Notes: generated from the letters alone by a model not told the origin. DNA of 64,000 bases from Labedella populi (GCF_004078655.1 NZ_RZNC01000001.1:868001-932000), one strand, 5' to 3'; positions 46,942 through 56,240 are shown, numbered from the stretch's first letter. Made by a program: numbers and translations.

Positions 46942-47667
46942 TCAGGCGATGAGGGTCGTGAACGTCTGGGCGTTCCGCACGGCGTGCCCCTCGCCGTCGT
47001 TGTTGAAGTAGACGAAGACGTCCTTCCCTGCGTCCCTCCACTCGCCGACACGATCGGCCCACCAGCGGAGATCCGCATCGGAGTACGCCCCCGCGTAGAG
47101 GTGCTCGTGATCGGGACCGTGCATCCGCACGTAGACGATGTCGGAGGTGGCCCGGAGTACACATGGCAGGTTCGCGCCGCTCATCACGCAGAGGGCGGCG
47201 CCGTGCTCCTCGAGCAGGCGGTAGACCGCCTCGTCGTCCCAACTCGGGTGCCGCCACTCGACCGCGACGCGGATCCACGCGGGCATCGCGGCGAGGAAAT
47301 ACGCCAGGCGGGCGTCGTCGCGTTCGAGATCGGGCGGCAATTGCACGAGGAGGACCGCGCGGCGGTCGCCGAGTGCGTGCCACGACGCCGCGATCCGCTC
47401 GATCCACTCCTCGGGGTGCAGGAGTCGCCGTCCGTGCGTGAGCCACCGAGGCGCCTTCGCCGAGAGCAGGAAGCCGGGCGGGAGCCGGTCACGCCACGAC
47501 GCGAAGCTCGCCGGCGGCGGCCACCGGTAGAAGCTCGCGTTGAGCTCGACCGTGGGGAACCGTGCCGTGTACGCGTCAAGCCGCCGCGCGGCGGGCAGTC
47601 CGGGTGGGTAGAGCACGCCGTTCCAGTGGTCGTAGCTCCAGCCGGAGGTGCCGATGTGAATGCCCAC
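46942..47667 (-). CDS. DUF72-family protein
   Basis: 241 residues from GTG 47667. It opens with the family signature HIGTSGWSYDHWNGVLYP, followed by FPTVELNASFYRWP, VLLVQLPPDLERD, VAVEWRHPSWDDE and the C-terminal VFVYFNNDGEGHAVRNA. DUF72 proteins have a TIM-barrel fold and unknown function. Convergent with the VOC gene (21 bases apart). The promoter looks leaderless. Confidence 0.92.
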   Translation of the reverse strand: MGIHIGTSGWSYDHWNGVLYPPGLPAARRLDAYTARFPTVELNASFYRWPPPASFASWRDRLPPGFLLSAKAPRWLTHGRRLLHPEEWIERIAASWHALGDRRAVLLVQLPPDLERDDARLAYFLAAMPAWIRVAVEWRHPSWDDEAVYRLLEEHGAALCVMSGANLPCVLRATSDIVYVRMHGPDHEHLYAGAYSDADLRWWADRVGEWRDAGKDVFVYFNNDGEGHAVRNAQTFTTLIA

Positions 47668-47673
47668 GGAGCC

Positions 47674-47679
47674 AGGCTA
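47674..47679 (-). promoter_or_regulatory. -10 box, leaderless promoter of the DUF72 gene
   Basis: TAGCCT on the minus strand ends six bases before GTG 47667. Confidence 0.45.
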
Positions 47680-47840
47680 AGCAGATCGGCGTCACGGTGG
47701 ACACCCCTAGGGGGACGTCAGTCGGGTCGGGTCGACGTGCACGCCGATGGAGAAGGCACCGCCACTGTTCGGCCGGCGTCGTGGCTGCCGAGGGGAGCGA
47801 TGGAGGGGAGCGGTGGCACCGGCGCATCGAGAAGAGGGGA

Positions 47841-47909
47841 GGGCGTGAGGGCCACACGACGACCCTCACGCCCCGTCGACGGCTGGTGCGACAGGTGAGC
47901 CGTCGACGG
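47841..47909. repeat. two consecutive perfect 11-bp hairpins upstream of galM
   Basis: Stem 1: GGGCGTGAGGG / CCCTCACGCCC (47841-47851, 47863-47873). Stem 2: CCGTCGACGGC / GCCGTCGACGG (47873-47883, 47899-47909). They sit 11 bases upstream of the galM -10 box and 161 bases beyond the divergent DUF72 promoter. Neither is followed by a T-tract. Confidence 0.65.
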
Positions 47910-47919
47910 CCCCTTCGGA

Positions 47920-47925
47920 TAGAGT
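47920..47925 (+). promoter_or_regulatory. -10 box of galM
   Basis: TAGAGT ends eight bases before ATG 47934. CGGAG in between could act as a very close ribosome site. Confidence 0.4.
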
Positions 47926-47933
47926 TCGGAGCG

Positions 47934-48860
47934 ATGAGCACATCGGAGTGGTTTCCCACAGGAGAACAGGTCGACCTCGTCCGGGACGGAGTCTCGGCGG
48001 TCGTGACGGAGGTCGGGGCGACGATCCGGCGCCTCGTGGTCTCGGGCGTCGACGTCGTCGAGGGCTTCGAGGCGGACGAGATCCCGAAGAGTTCGCAAGG
48101 CGCGATCCTCGTGCCGTGGCCGAACCGGGTCCGCGACGGGAAGTGGCAGCACGAGGGGCAGACGCTGCAGCTCGACATCAGCGAGCCGAAGTTCGGCAAC
48201 GCCTCCCACGGGCTGTTGCGGAACACGGGCTACGCCGTCGAGCGGCTCGCGGCGGACCGTGTCGTCCTCCGCGCGCCCGTCCATCCCACGCGCGGCTACC
48301 CGTTCAGCCTCGCGACCGAGGTGGAATACGCGCTCACCGACGACGGTCTCGCCGTCACGCACCGCATCACGAACCGCGGCCGCGATGCCGCGCCCGTCGG
48401 CATCGGCGCCCACCCCTACTTCCGGATCGGCGACGTCCCGACCACGGAGCTGACGCTCCGGACCACGGCCGCGACGATCATCACGGTCGACGAGCGCTCG
48501 AACCCCACCGGAACGGCACCGGTTCCCCCCGAGAAGGACCTGCGTCCGGGACCGCGGGTCGGGGACATTACCCTCGACGACGCCTTCACGGATCTCGAGC
48601 CGGTGGGCGGTCGCGTCGAGCACGTCATCACCGCCCCCGACCGAAGCACCGTCACCGTGTGGGCCGACGAGTCCTTCGCCTGGGTCCAGGCCTTCACCTC
48701 CACGACACTGCGGCCCGGCCGGATCGCGCTCGCGGTCGAGCCGATGACGATGCCGGCGAACGCCTTCAACTCGGGCGACGGCCTCACCTGGCTGAGCCCC
48801 GGCGACACCCTCACGTGTCAGTGGGGGATCAGCGTGCACATCGAGGAGCAGCAGGGATGA
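47934..48860 (+). CDS. galM: aldose 1-epimerase family protein
   Basis: Mutarotase fold: interconverts alpha and beta anomers of aldoses. 308 residues from ATG 47934. Family segments are ILVPWPNRVRDGKW, GNASHGLLRN, PVGIGAHPYFRIG (catalytic His) and IALAVEPMTMPANAFNSGDGL (general base Glu). This type resembles the YihR/GalM-like branch with unknown sugar preference. The stop overlaps the oxidoreductase start, so the two probably act on related sugars. Confidence 0.9.
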   Translation: MSTSEWFPTGEQVDLVRDGVSAVVTEVGATIRRLVVSGVDVVEGFEADEIPKSSQGAILVPWPNRVRDGKWQHEGQTLQLDISEPKFGNASHGLLRNTGYAVERLAADRVVLRAPVHPTRGYPFSLATEVEYALTDDGLAVTHRITNRGRDAAPVGIGAHPYFRIGDVPTTELTLRTTAATIITVDERSNPTGTAPVPPEKDLRPGPRVGDITLDDAFTDLEPVGGRVEHVITAPDRSTVTVWADESFAWVQAFTSTTLRPGRIALAVEPMTMPANAFNSGDGLTWLSPGDTLTCQWGISVHIEEQQG

Positions 48861-49879
48861 ACGGGACCGACGAGCGGGCGGCGCCACGGGGACTGCGCTG
48901 GGGCATCCTCGGAACGGGCGGGATCAGTACGACCTTCGTCGAGGACGTGACGGCGGGCGGATTCGACGTCGTGGCCGTGGGGTCGCGGTCGATGGAGTCG
49001 GCCGAGCGGTTCGCGCGCGAGCACGGGATCTCTCGCGCGCACGGCAGCTCGGCGGAGCTCGCCGCCGATCCTGACGTCGACGCCGTCTACATCGGCACGC
49101 CGCACCCGTTCCACGCGCGGAACGCCGTCGAGATGCTCGAGGCGGGCAAGCACGTGCTCGTCGAGAAGCCGTTCACGATCAACGAGGCGGAGGCGCGGCT
49201 GATCGCCGACACGGCGACCCGTGTCGGCAAGGTCGCCCTCGAGGCGATGTGGACGCGCTTCCTGCCCCACATGGTGCGGGTGCGCGAGATCCTCGCCTCC
49301 GGCGCCCTCGGGGAGCTCCGGTCCGTGACGGTCGACCACTGCCAGGACCTGCCCGACGACCCGGCCCACCGTCTCAACGACCTCGCGCTCGGCGGCGGAG
49401 CGCTCCTCGACCTCGGCATCTACCCGATCTCGTTCACGTGGGACGTGCTCGGCGCCCCGACGGACATCGCCGCCCAGGCGATCTTCAAGGACACCGGGGC
49501 CGACGCGCAGACCGCGACGCTCTTCCGCTACGCCTCGGGTGCGGTCGCGACGACGGTCTGCGCGAGCGACGCGGTCGGCCCGAATCGCGCGAGCGTCGTC
49601 GGGACCGAAGGTTGGCTCGACTTCGACAGTGTCTGGTATTCGCCGACGACGGTGCGCCACCACGCGTCGGACGGGTCCCTGATCGAGGAGATCGACGGTC
49701 GCGTCGACGGGCGCGGCATGCGGTTCCAGGCGGCGGAGCTCGAGCGGCTCGCGGCGTCCGGCGCGATTTCCGGCGAGATCCTCCCGCTCGAGGAATCGGT
49801 CGCCATCATGGGTACCCTCGACACCGTGCGTTCACTCACGGGGTTGCGGTATCCGAGCGAGGACCCTTCCACGGACTGA
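48857..49879 (+). CDS. Gfo/Idh/MocA-family oxidoreductase
   Basis: 340 residues from ATG 48857, overlapping galM by four bases. The N-terminal Rossmann fold has RWGILGTGGISTTF (dinucleotide loop at ~18-24). The family EKPF lysine (HVLVEKPFTINEAEA) and the C-terminal alpha/beta domain with LGGGALLDLGIYPISFTWDVLG fit dimeric trans-dihydrodiol/inositol dehydrogenase relatives. The substrate is unknown; the galM pairing suggests a sugar. Confidence 0.9.
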   Translation: MNGTDERAAPRGLRWGILGTGGISTTFVEDVTAGGFDVVAVGSRSMESAERFAREHGISRAHGSSAELAADPDVDAVYIGTPHPFHARNAVEMLEAGKHVLVEKPFTINEAEARLIADTATRVGKVALEAMWTRFLPHMVRVREILASGALGELRSVTVDHCQDLPDDPAHRLNDLALGGGALLDLGIYPISFTWDVLGAPTDIAAQAIFKDTGADAQTATLFRYASGAVATTVCASDAVGPNRASVVGTEGWLDFDSVWYSPTTVRHHASDGSLIEEIDGRVDGRGMRFQAAELERLAASGAISGEILPLEESVAIMGTLDTVRSLTGLRYPSEDPSTD

Positions 49880-49924
49880 CGGGTGAGAGGACGGGTTCAC
49901 ACCGGGCTCGGGTCCGGGCGACCG

Positions 49925-49930
49925 TAGACT
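49925..49930 (+). promoter_or_regulatory. -10 box, leaderless promoter of the PBP4-type gene
   Basis: TAGACT ends six bases before GTG 49937. Confidence 0.5.
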
Positions 49931-49936
49931 CGTCAA

Positions 49937-51427
49937 GTGACGACCGACGCCAGCACCCGGCTCTCGCGGGCGGAACGTCGAGCGGTGCGGAGAGCCGCGC
50001 CCCGACACGGTCGTCGGGCCCCGATACTCGGCAGCGGAGGCCCGGTCCGCTCGGCCGTCGCGACGATCTGCGTCGCCCTGGCGGCGGCCGTCGTGGCCGT
50101 CTCGGCCGGTGCCGGAGCGACGGCCGTGGCGTCGGCCGTCGCGGCTCCGGCACTCGTTCCCACGGTGCCGACTCCCACGGAGGACCCGCGGATCGTCGCG
50201 GACGAACCGGTGCCGGCGACCATCCCCCGCACGTGCTCCGTCGCGGCGGTGGCGGCGGATCCTCGCCTCGCGACGTTGCAGGCGCAGGTGCGCAACGCGG
50301 ACACCGGCGAGATCCTCTTCGATCGGGACGGTTCGGTGCCGAATCGGACGGCGAGTACCCTCAAGGTCGTCACGTCGGCCGCCGCGCTCGCCGTCTTCGG
50401 AGAGGACCACCGCTTCGAGACCCGCGTCGTCGCCGGAGCGGAACCCGGGACGATCGTGCTCGTCGGCGGGGGTGACGTGACGCTCAGCCGATTGCCGAGC
50501 GGCCAGTCGTCGGTCTACCGCGACACCGCGCACCTCGACGACCTCGCGGCGAAGACCCTCGAGGGATGGGCGGCAGCCGGTCACACCGAGCCCGTCTCGC
50601 GCATCGTGCTCGACGCGTCCCTCTTCGGGGACGACGCCTGGCGCTCCGACTGGAACCCGAATGCACCGCTCGAGGGGTACCACACACGCGTCACCGCCCT
50701 CCAGGTCGACGGGGATCGCGAGGATCCCACGCGTACAGGGTCGGTGCGGGGCACGGATCCGATCGGTCGCACGGGTGCCGCGTTCGCCCGGTACTTCGAG
50801 GGCGCGACCGTCGAGACCGGGACCGCGGCACCGGCCGCCGAGGAGCTCGCGAGCGTGTCCTCTCCGACGGTCGGTTCGCTCGTCGGCGACACCCTCCTCC
50901 ACAGCGACAACATGGTCGCCGAGATGCTCGCGCGGCTCGTCTCGATCGAGCTCGGGAGCGGCGCGACCTTCGCGGCCCTCCAGGACGCGATCCCGACGGC
51001 GCTCGCCGGATACGGGATCCCGACGGACGCTCTCGTGATCGCGGACGGCTCAGGTCTCAGTACCGCCAACGCCGTACCGCCGGCCTTCCTGACGCGCCTG
51101 CTCGGCCTCGTCGAGGACGGGATCGGCGAGCTCGAAGCCGTCGAGGCCGGGCTGCCGGTCGCCGGGCGGTCCGGCACGCTCGAGGAGGACGGTCGCTTCA
51201 CCGGTGACAGCGCGGCGGCGGCGGGTCACATCCGCGCCAAGACGGGGTACATCCGCTCGGCGTACGCCTTGTCCGGCATCATCGACGCCGCGGACGGCTC
51301 GACCCTCGTCTTCACGATCTTCGCCATCGGAACCGTCGGGCAGACCCTGCCGAGCAGCACGATGGAGGGTATCGACGCGCTCGCGACGGCGTTCTACCGC
51401 TGCGGCGACACGCTCTCGAACCGCTGA
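49937..51427 (+). CDS. dacB: D-alanyl-D-alanine carboxypeptidase/endopeptidase (PBP4, S13)
   Basis: Trims peptidoglycan stem peptides and cross-links. 496 residues. A basic N-terminus (~1-40) precedes a signal or anchor helix (~41-70), then a Pro/Thr-rich stretch. The S13 motifs are all present: SxxK at S140-K143 (STLKVV), SxN at S323-N325 (HSDNMVAE) and KTG at 435-437 (RAKTGYI). The long basic pre-signal extension is unusual but is fixed by the -10 box placed six bases upstream of the GTG. Confidence 0.92.
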   Translation: MTTDASTRLSRAERRAVRRAAPRHGRRAPILGSGGPVRSAVATICVALAAAVVAVSAGAGATAVASAVAAPALVPTVPTPTEDPRIVADEPVPATIPRTCSVAAVAADPRLATLQAQVRNADTGEILFDRDGSVPNRTASTLKVVTSAAALAVFGEDHRFETRVVAGAEPGTIVLVGGGDVTLSRLPSGQSSVYRDTAHLDDLAAKTLEGWAAAGHTEPVSRIVLDASLFGDDAWRSDWNPNAPLEGYHTRVTALQVDGDREDPTRTGSVRGTDPIGRTGAAFARYFEGATVETGTAAPAAEELASVSSPTVGSLVGDTLLHSDNMVAEMLARLVSIELGSGATFAALQDAIPTALAGYGIPTDALVIADGSGLSTANAVPPAFLTRLLGLVEDGIGELEAVEAGLPVAGRSGTLEEDGRFTGDSAAAAGHIRAKTGYIRSAYALSGIIDAADGSTLVFTIFAIGTVGQTLPSSTMEGIDALATAFYRCGDTLSNR

Positions 51428-51446
51428 ACGCGGTCGTCGCGCCCGG

Positions 51447-51452
51447 TAGAGT
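51447..51452 (+). promoter_or_regulatory. -10 box, leaderless promoter of the Nudix gene
   Basis: TAGAGT ends seven bases before GTG 51460. Confidence 0.45.
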
Positions 51453-51459
51453 CCGAAAC

Positions 51460-51936
51460 GTGGCCACTCCCGAATTCATCATCGCCCTCCGCGAGAAGAT
51501 CGGTACGGCGCCGCTCTGGCTCTCCGGAGTCACGGCCGTCGTACTGCGCGCCGAGGAGGTCCTCCTCGTGAAGCGCGCCGACACCGGCGAGTGGACACCG
51601 GTCACGGGGATCATCGACCCGGGCGAGGAACCGGCGATCGCCGCGCTCCGCGAGGTCGAGGAGGAAGCGGACGTCACCGCGGTCGTCGAGCGGCTCGCGT
51701 GGGTCCGCGTCACGGACCCCGTGGTGTACCCGAACGGCGACCGCTCGCAGTACCTCGATCTCGTGTTCCGCTTGCGTTGGACGGCGGGCGACCCGGCTCC
51801 GGCCGACGGGGAGAACACCGAGGCCCGTTGGTTCCCGCTCGACGCGCTGCCCCCGATGTCCGAAGACATGCTGACGCGTGTCGCGGTGGCGGTGGAGGAC
51901 CGTCAGGACACGCGCTTCCAGGCGCCTGGTCGCTGA
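51460..51936 (+). CDS. Nudix hydrolase
   Basis: 158 residues from GTG 51460. The Nudix box is intact at ~56-78 (GIIDPGEEPAIAALREVEEEADV), giving the metal-binding REVEEE. Residues after it (VRVTDPVVYPNGDRSQYLDLVFRLRW) resemble the MutT-like branch that acts on nucleoside diphosphate derivatives. The exact substrate is unknown. The sequence begins MATPEFIIALREKIGTAPLWLSG, a common start for actinobacterial members. Confidence 0.92.
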   Translation: MATPEFIIALREKIGTAPLWLSGVTAVVLRAEEVLLVKRADTGEWTPVTGIIDPGEEPAIAALREVEEEADVTAVVERLAWVRVTDPVVYPNGDRSQYLDLVFRLRWTAGDPAPADGENTEARWFPLDALPPMSEDMLTRVAVAVEDRQDTRFQAPGR

Positions 51937-51974
51937 CGTACGCAAGCCCTCCACCGACTCCCGGTCAGGCGTCC

Positions 51975-51980
51975 TACAAT
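51975..51980 (+). promoter_or_regulatory. -10 box of pncA
   Basis: TACAAT, a near-consensus -10 box, 32 bases before ATG 52013. No convincing -35 box is visible. Confidence 0.5.
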
Positions 51981-52012
51981 CGGCTCAGCACCACACCGAA
52001 GGAGGACGAGCC

Positions 52013-52606
52013 ATGGCGCGAGCGCTGCTCATCGTCGATGTTCAGAACGACTTCACGGAGGGTGGGGCCCTCGGAGTCAGGGGTGGTGCAGCGGTCGCCG
52101 ACGGCGTCACCCGGTATCTGCGCGCGCACCCCCACTTCTACGACCTCGTCATGGCGTCACGCGACTGGCACGACCCGGACGGCTCGAACGGCGGGCACTT
52201 CGCCGACGGCCTGCCGGACTACGTCGACACCTGGCCGAGGCACTGCGTCGCCGGCTCGCCGGGAGCGGAGTATCACCCGGCGCTCGACACGTCGCTCATC
52301 GACGTGCACGTGCGGAAGGGGCAGGGCGTTCCGGCGTATTCGCTTTTCGAGGGCACGACCGACGAGGGGACGAGTTCGGGGGAGGCGCTGGCCGATCGAG
52401 GCGTCACCGAGGTCGACGTCGTCGGTATCGCGACGGACCACTGCGTCCGCGCGTCAGCCCTCGACGCGATCGCGCACGGTCTGCATGTGCGCGTCATCAC
52501 GGACCTCATCGCCGGTGTCGCCGTCGATCCGAGCGCCGCGGCGCTCGCCGAGATGGCACGACAGGGCGGCGAGCTCGTCCCGAGCGCCTCGATAGCCGTC
52601 GCCTAG
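52013..52606 (+). CDS. pncA: nicotinamidase/isochorismatase-family protein
   Basis: Deamidates nicotinamide to nicotinate for NAD salvage. 197 residues from ATG 52013 with a strong AAGGAGG. The catalytic triad is in place: D9 (IVDVQNDF), K102 (RKGQG) and C144 (TDHCVRASA). Metal ligands D51, H53, H62 and H77 (ASRDWHDP, GGHF, PRHCVAG) are all present, which distinguishes nicotinamidases from other isochorismatase-like hydrolases. The length matches mycobacterial PncA. Confidence 0.93.
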   Translation: MARALLIVDVQNDFTEGGALGVRGGAAVADGVTRYLRAHPHFYDLVMASRDWHDPDGSNGGHFADGLPDYVDTWPRHCVAGSPGAEYHPALDTSLIDVHVRKGQGVPAYSLFEGTTDEGTSSGEALADRGVTEVDVVGIATDHCVRASALDAIAHGLHVRVITDLIAGVAVDPSAAALAEMARQGGELVPSASIAVA

Positions 52607-52744
52607 GGCCGGAGGACAGGACGGCGTCACCGTGGCCGGTCCTCGGCACCGGGCCTGGGTCGCCCGGCGCGGGGGAAGGGCCCAGGAGTCGCGCCTCTCC
52701 CCGGGCCCCGATTCGTTCGGAGCACCGTCGGGCGCTGGATGGCC

Positions 52745-54181
52745 TCAGGATTCGTGACGGGAGAGGAACTCGTACACCTCGGTGTCGTCGACGCCGGGGA
52801 ACGAGCCGCGTGGCAGCGGTGCGAAGGTGTGGGTGTGCACACGCGCGCTCGGCCACGCCTTGCCGGCCCAACGGGCCGCGAGCTCGTCTGACGGGCGGCG
52901 GCAGCAGGATTCGTCGGGGCAGCGCGACTCCGCGCGTTCGGTGGTCTCCCGTCCGCGGAACCACCTGGCGTCGTCGAACGGCACCCCGACGCTGATCGAG
53001 AACTCGCCGTCGTCGGTGGAGCCGGTCTGGGTCGCACACCAGTACGTCCCGGCCGGGGTGTCGGTGTACTGGTACAGCTCGGTCGTGCGGTTGGTGCGGT
53101 CGAACGCGTTCCGCGCGCTCCACTTCCGGCACACGAACTGGCCCTCGATCGCGCCCGTGACGTCGGTCGGGAGAGGGAGCCCGTCGTTCTCGTAGCCGCG
53201 GAGGAGCGAGCCGTCGCCCGTGACACGCAGGAAGTGCATGCGTATGTCGAGCTTCGACGTCGCGAGATTCGTGAAGCGGTGGGCCGCGGCCTCGTGCGTC
53301 ACCCCGAACGCGTCGCGGAAGTCCTCGATCGCCAGGTCCTTCTCGCGTTTCGCTTGGGTGAGGAAGGAGACCGCCGCGGTCTGGGGCATGAGGCAGCAGG
53401 CTGCGTAGTAGTTGATCTCGAGGCGCTGGTGCAGGAACTCCGCGTAGCTCTCGGGCCGCTCGTGTCCGAGAACGCGGTGGGCCATGGCCTGGAGAGCCAT
53501 CGACCGGAGGCCGTGGCCGCCCGGGATCGACGCCGGCGGCAGATAGATGCGCTTGTTCTCCATGTCGATGACCGAGCGGGTGGAATTCGGGAGGTCGGCG
53601 ACGTAGATGAGGGTGAACCCCAGTTGCTCGGCCATGATCCCGACGGTGCGGTGGGTGAGCGCGCCGGAGGTGTGGCCGGCGGCGCGGACCCGCTCCTCCG
53701 CGAGGCTCTCGATCTCCGGCAGGTAGTTGTCGTGCTCCCGCATCCGCTCCCGCAGCTCCGTGTTCGCACGCCGGGCCTCCTCCGGCGTCGCGATCGCCTC
53801 GCTCGCCCGGCGCTGGAGCTCGCGGTGCAGGCCGACGACGGCTTCGAGCGTCTCGTCGGTCGTACCCTTCGTCACCCGCACACGCGGGAGGCCGAGCGTC
53901 GCGTAGAGCGCGCCACGCTGGGCGCGTTCGAGTTCGATCTCGAGCGCGGCGCGGCGCGTGGGAGCCTCGCCGGACAGCAGCTCGGCGAGGTCGAGCCCGA
54001 GCTCGCTCGCGATCGCGTGCAGCGTCGAGAGTCTCGGCTCCCGCTTGCCGTTCTCGATGAGCGAGAGCTGACTCCCGGCGACACCGACTCGGTCGCCGAG
54101 AGCGTCGAGCGTGAGGCCGGCGGCGGTCCGGAAGTGCCGGATGCGGTGGCCGAGGGTGTCCAGTTCGGATTTCGTCGTCAC
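52745..54181 (-). CDS. ramB: RamB-like regulator of acetate/gluconeogenic metabolism
   Basis: 478 residues from GTG 54181. The N-terminal XRE HTH spans ~10-66 (RIRHFRTAAGLTLDALGDRVGVAGSQLSLIENGKREPRL). The central IrrE/M78-like domain has H235 and H240 (MAHRVLGHERPESYAEF). The C-terminal region resembles short-chain fatty-acyl regulators and has a Cys cluster (CRKW, CATQTG, ESRCPDESCC). RamB of Corynebacterium represses acetate genes. Here it is divergent from pckG with a shared control region containing a palindrome, so regulation of pckG and of itself is likely. The pta-ack, acs and mqo genes are further candidates, but no shared site was confirmed. Confidence 0.88.
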   Translation of the reverse strand: MTTKSELDTLGHRIRHFRTAAGLTLDALGDRVGVAGSQLSLIENGKREPRLSTLHAIASELGLDLAELLSGEAPTRRAALEIELERAQRGALYATLGLPRVRVTKGTTDETLEAVVGLHRELQRRASEAIATPEEARRANTELRERMREHDNYLPEIESLAEERVRAAGHTSGALTHRTVGIMAEQLGFTLIYVADLPNSTRSVIDMENKRIYLPPASIPGGHGLRSMALQAMAHRVLGHERPESYAEFLHQRLEINYYAACCLMPQTAAVSFLTQAKREKDLAIEDFRDAFGVTHEAAAHRFTNLATSKLDIRMHFLRVTGDGSLLRGYENDGLPLPTDVTGAIEGQFVCRKWSARNAFDRTNRTTELYQYTDTPAGTYWCATQTGSTDDGEFSISVGVPFDDARWFRGRETTERAESRCPDESCCRRPSDELAARWAGKAWPSARVHTHTFAPLPRGSFPGVDDTEVYEFLSRHES

Positions 54182-54187
54182 GCTTTG

Positions 54188-54193
54188 ACTGTA
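54188..54193 (-). promoter_or_regulatory. -10 box, leaderless promoter of ramB-like gene
   Basis: TACAGT on the minus strand ends six bases before GTG 54181. Confidence 0.5.
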
Positions 54194-54194
54194 G

Positions 54195-54225
54195 CGAAAG
54201 AATCGGTGTTCTTTCGAGAATATTC
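54195..54225. promoter_or_regulatory. palindromic operator candidate between ramB-like and pckG
   Basis: CGAAAGAA-TCGGTG-TTCTTTCG (54195-54216) is a perfect 8-6-8 palindrome directly abutting the -10 box of the regulator. It is followed by GAATATTC (54218-54225), a second perfect palindrome. The sequence is A/T-rich compared with its surroundings. It is a plausible self-repression site, and a site acting on pckG. Confidence 0.6.
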
Positions 54226-54301
54226 GGGGGTCGGATGCTGGTTCATCAAGTCAGGATGGCATCATCACCGCTTCTTGACAGCCCGATGAAGGGACGCCAG
54301 C

Positions 54302-56167
54302 ATGAGCATCGCACACGTGAGTGAGACCCAGCACCGGACCGCGGACGCGGAGCCGTCGCGGACCGTGGACGAGCGTCGCGGCATCGCGGCCCTCGAAGCG
54401 TGGGTCGCTCGGATCGCCGCACTCACCCGGCCCGACCGCGTCGTCTGGTGCGACGGGACGCGAGCCGAGTCCGACCGTCTCACGAAGCAGCTCGTCGCCG
54501 AGGGCAAGCTCATCCGCCTCAACCCCGAGTGGCGGCCGAACAGCTTCCTCGCGCGGAGCGATCCGGACGACGTCGCTCGCGTCGAGTCGCGCACGTTCAT
54601 CTGCACGACGCGTCAGGAGGACGCCGGCCCCACGAACAACTGGGTTGCCCCGGACGCCATGCGAGCCGAGCTCGACGGCGTCTTCGCCGGCAGCATGCGG
54701 GGTCGCACGATGTACGTCGTCCCGTTCTCGATGGGGCCGCTCGGCGGTCGATTGTCGCAGCTCGGCGTACAGGTGACGGACTCCGCCTACGCCGTGTTGT
54801 CGATGGGGGTCATGACGCGTATGGGGTCGCGGGTCCTCGATCTCATCGAGGCGGGAGAGCCGTGGGTCGCGACCGTGCACTCGGTCGGTGCGCCGCTCGC
54901 GCCGGGCGAGCGGGACGTCGCGTGGCCGTGCAATCCCACGAAGTACATCGTGCAGTTCCCCGAGACACGGGAGGTGTGGTCGTACGGTTCCGGTTACGGC
55001 GGCAACGCGCTCCTCGCGAAGAAGTGCTTCGCGCTCCGGATCGCCTCCGCGATGGGGCGTGAGGAGGGCTGGCTCGCCGAGCACATGCTGCTCATCAAGC
55101 TCACCGATCCCCGTGGCCGGTCGTACCACATCGCCGCGGCCTTCCCCTCGGCGTGCGGCAAGACCAACCTCGCGATGCTCCGGCCGAGCGTGCCCGGGTG
55201 GAGGGTGGAGACGCTCGGCGACGACATCGCCTGGCTCCGCCCGGGGGAGGACGGGCGTCTGTGGGGCATCAATCCGGAGGCGGGATTCTTCGGCGTCGCC
55301 CCCGGCACGGGGGAGTCGACGAACGCCACGGCCGTCGAGACCCTCTGGGGCAACACGATCTTCACGAACGTCGCCCTGCGCGACGACGGCGACGTGTGGT
55401 GGGAGGGCCTGACGGACACTCCGCCGGCTCACCTCGTCGATTGGCGGGGTGAGGACTGGACGCCGTCGAGCGGCCGACCGGCCGCTCACCCGAACTCGCG
55501 GTTCACGGTGGCCGCGGCGCAGTGCCCGCAGATGGCGGACGACTGGGAGGCGCCGGACGGCGTGCCGATCGACGCGATCCTCTTCGGCGGGCGCCGGGCG
55601 ACCAATGTGCCTCTCGTCGTGGAGGCGACGGACTGGCGGCACGGCGTCTACATCGGAGCGACGATCTCCTCCGAGAAGACGGCGGCGTCCGAGGGTACCG
55701 TCGGCGAGCTCCGGCGGGATCCCTTCGCGATGCTCCCCTTCTGCGGGTACAACATGGCGGACCATTGGGCCCACTGGTTGGCGATCGGCGACGCGCTCCG
55801 TTTCGATCGAGCCCCGCGCATGTTCCAGGTGAACTGGTTCCGGAAGGGCGCCGACGGCGAGTTCCTCTGGCCCGGATTCGGAGAGAACGCGCGCGTGCTC
55901 GAGTGGATCGCCGGCCGCGTCGCCGGCGAGGCGGGGGCCGTGGAATCGATCATCGGCAGGTTGCCCGTCGTCGACGAGTTCGACGTCGACGGACTCGACC
56001 TCCCGGACGACGCCCTCGAGCAGCTGTTCGCGGTCGACGTGGAGTCGTGGCGTCAGGAGGCCGACCTCACGGAGGAGTTCTTCTCGGGCTTCGGCTCGCG
56101 ACTTCCTGCCGCTCTCGCGACGGAGCTCGCGGCCCTGCGCTACCGTCTCGCCGCAGCCGGCTCCTGA
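54302..56167 (+). CDS. pckG: phosphoenolpyruvate carboxykinase (GTP)
   Basis: Converts oxaloacetate and GTP to PEP, the entry to gluconeogenesis from acetate. 621 residues from ATG 54302 with AAGGGACG upstream. The GTP-type signature [13 protein letters not shown] holds the P-loop and the reactive Cys (C285). Other family segments are WYDRPRG-like SYHIAAA, the [14 protein letters not shown] segment, [14 protein letters not shown] and VNWFRK. It belongs functionally with mqo, which supplies oxaloacetate, and with the acetate-activating genes elsewhere in the window. Confidence 0.97.
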   Translation: MSIAHVSETQHRTADAEPSRTVDERRGIAALEAWVARIAALTRPDRVVWCDGTRAESDRLTKQLVAEGKLIRLNPEWRPNSFLARSDPDDVARVESRTFICTTRQEDAGPTNNWVAPDAMRAELDGVFAGSMRGRTMYVVPFSMGPLGGRLSQLGVQVTDSAYAVLSMGVMTRMGSRVLDLIEAGEPWVATVHSVGAPLAPGERDVAWPCNPTKYIVQFPETREVWSYGSGYGGNALLAKKCFALRIASAMGREEGWLAEHMLLIKLTDPRGRSYHIAAAFPSACGKTNLAMLRPSVPGWRVETLGDDIAWLRPGEDGRLWGINPEAGFFGVAPGTGESTNATAVETLWGNTIFTNVALRDDGDVWWEGLTDTPPAHLVDWRGEDWTPSSGRPAAHPNSRFTVAAAQCPQMADDWEAPDGVPIDAILFGGRRATNVPLVVEATDWRHGVYIGATISSEKTAASEGTVGELRRDPFAMLPFCGYNMADHWAHWLAIGDALRFDRAPRMFQVNWFRKGADGEFLWPGFGENARVLEWIAGRVAGEAGAVESIIGRLPVVDEFDVDGLDLPDDALEQLFAVDVESWRQEADLTEEFFSGFGSRLPAALATELAALRYRLAAAGS

Positions 56168-56193
56168 TCGGTCGGGGTGGGGGTGGCGGACCC

Positions 56194-56240
56194 GGTGATG
56201 CCGCAGGACGACCTTGGCGGGACCGTTCTGCGGCATCACC
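56194..56240. terminator. 13-bp hairpin after pckG
   Basis: GGTGATGCCGCAG / CTGCGGCATCACC, perfect, 21-base loop, starting 26 bases past the pckG stop. G-rich and C-rich flanks (GGGGTGGGGGTGG, CCCCCCCCCACCCC) can extend the stem with mismatches. Confidence 0.6.

Noticed and set aside
47704-47713. CCCCTAGGGG palindrome upstream of the DUF72 gene
   Set aside because: A 10-base palindrome of this composition is easily found by chance, and it has no partner or clear promoter context.
54275-54280. TTGACA as a -35 box for pckG
   Set aside because: A -10 box 17 bases downstream would fall on the start codon, leaving no room for the ribosome site that is present.
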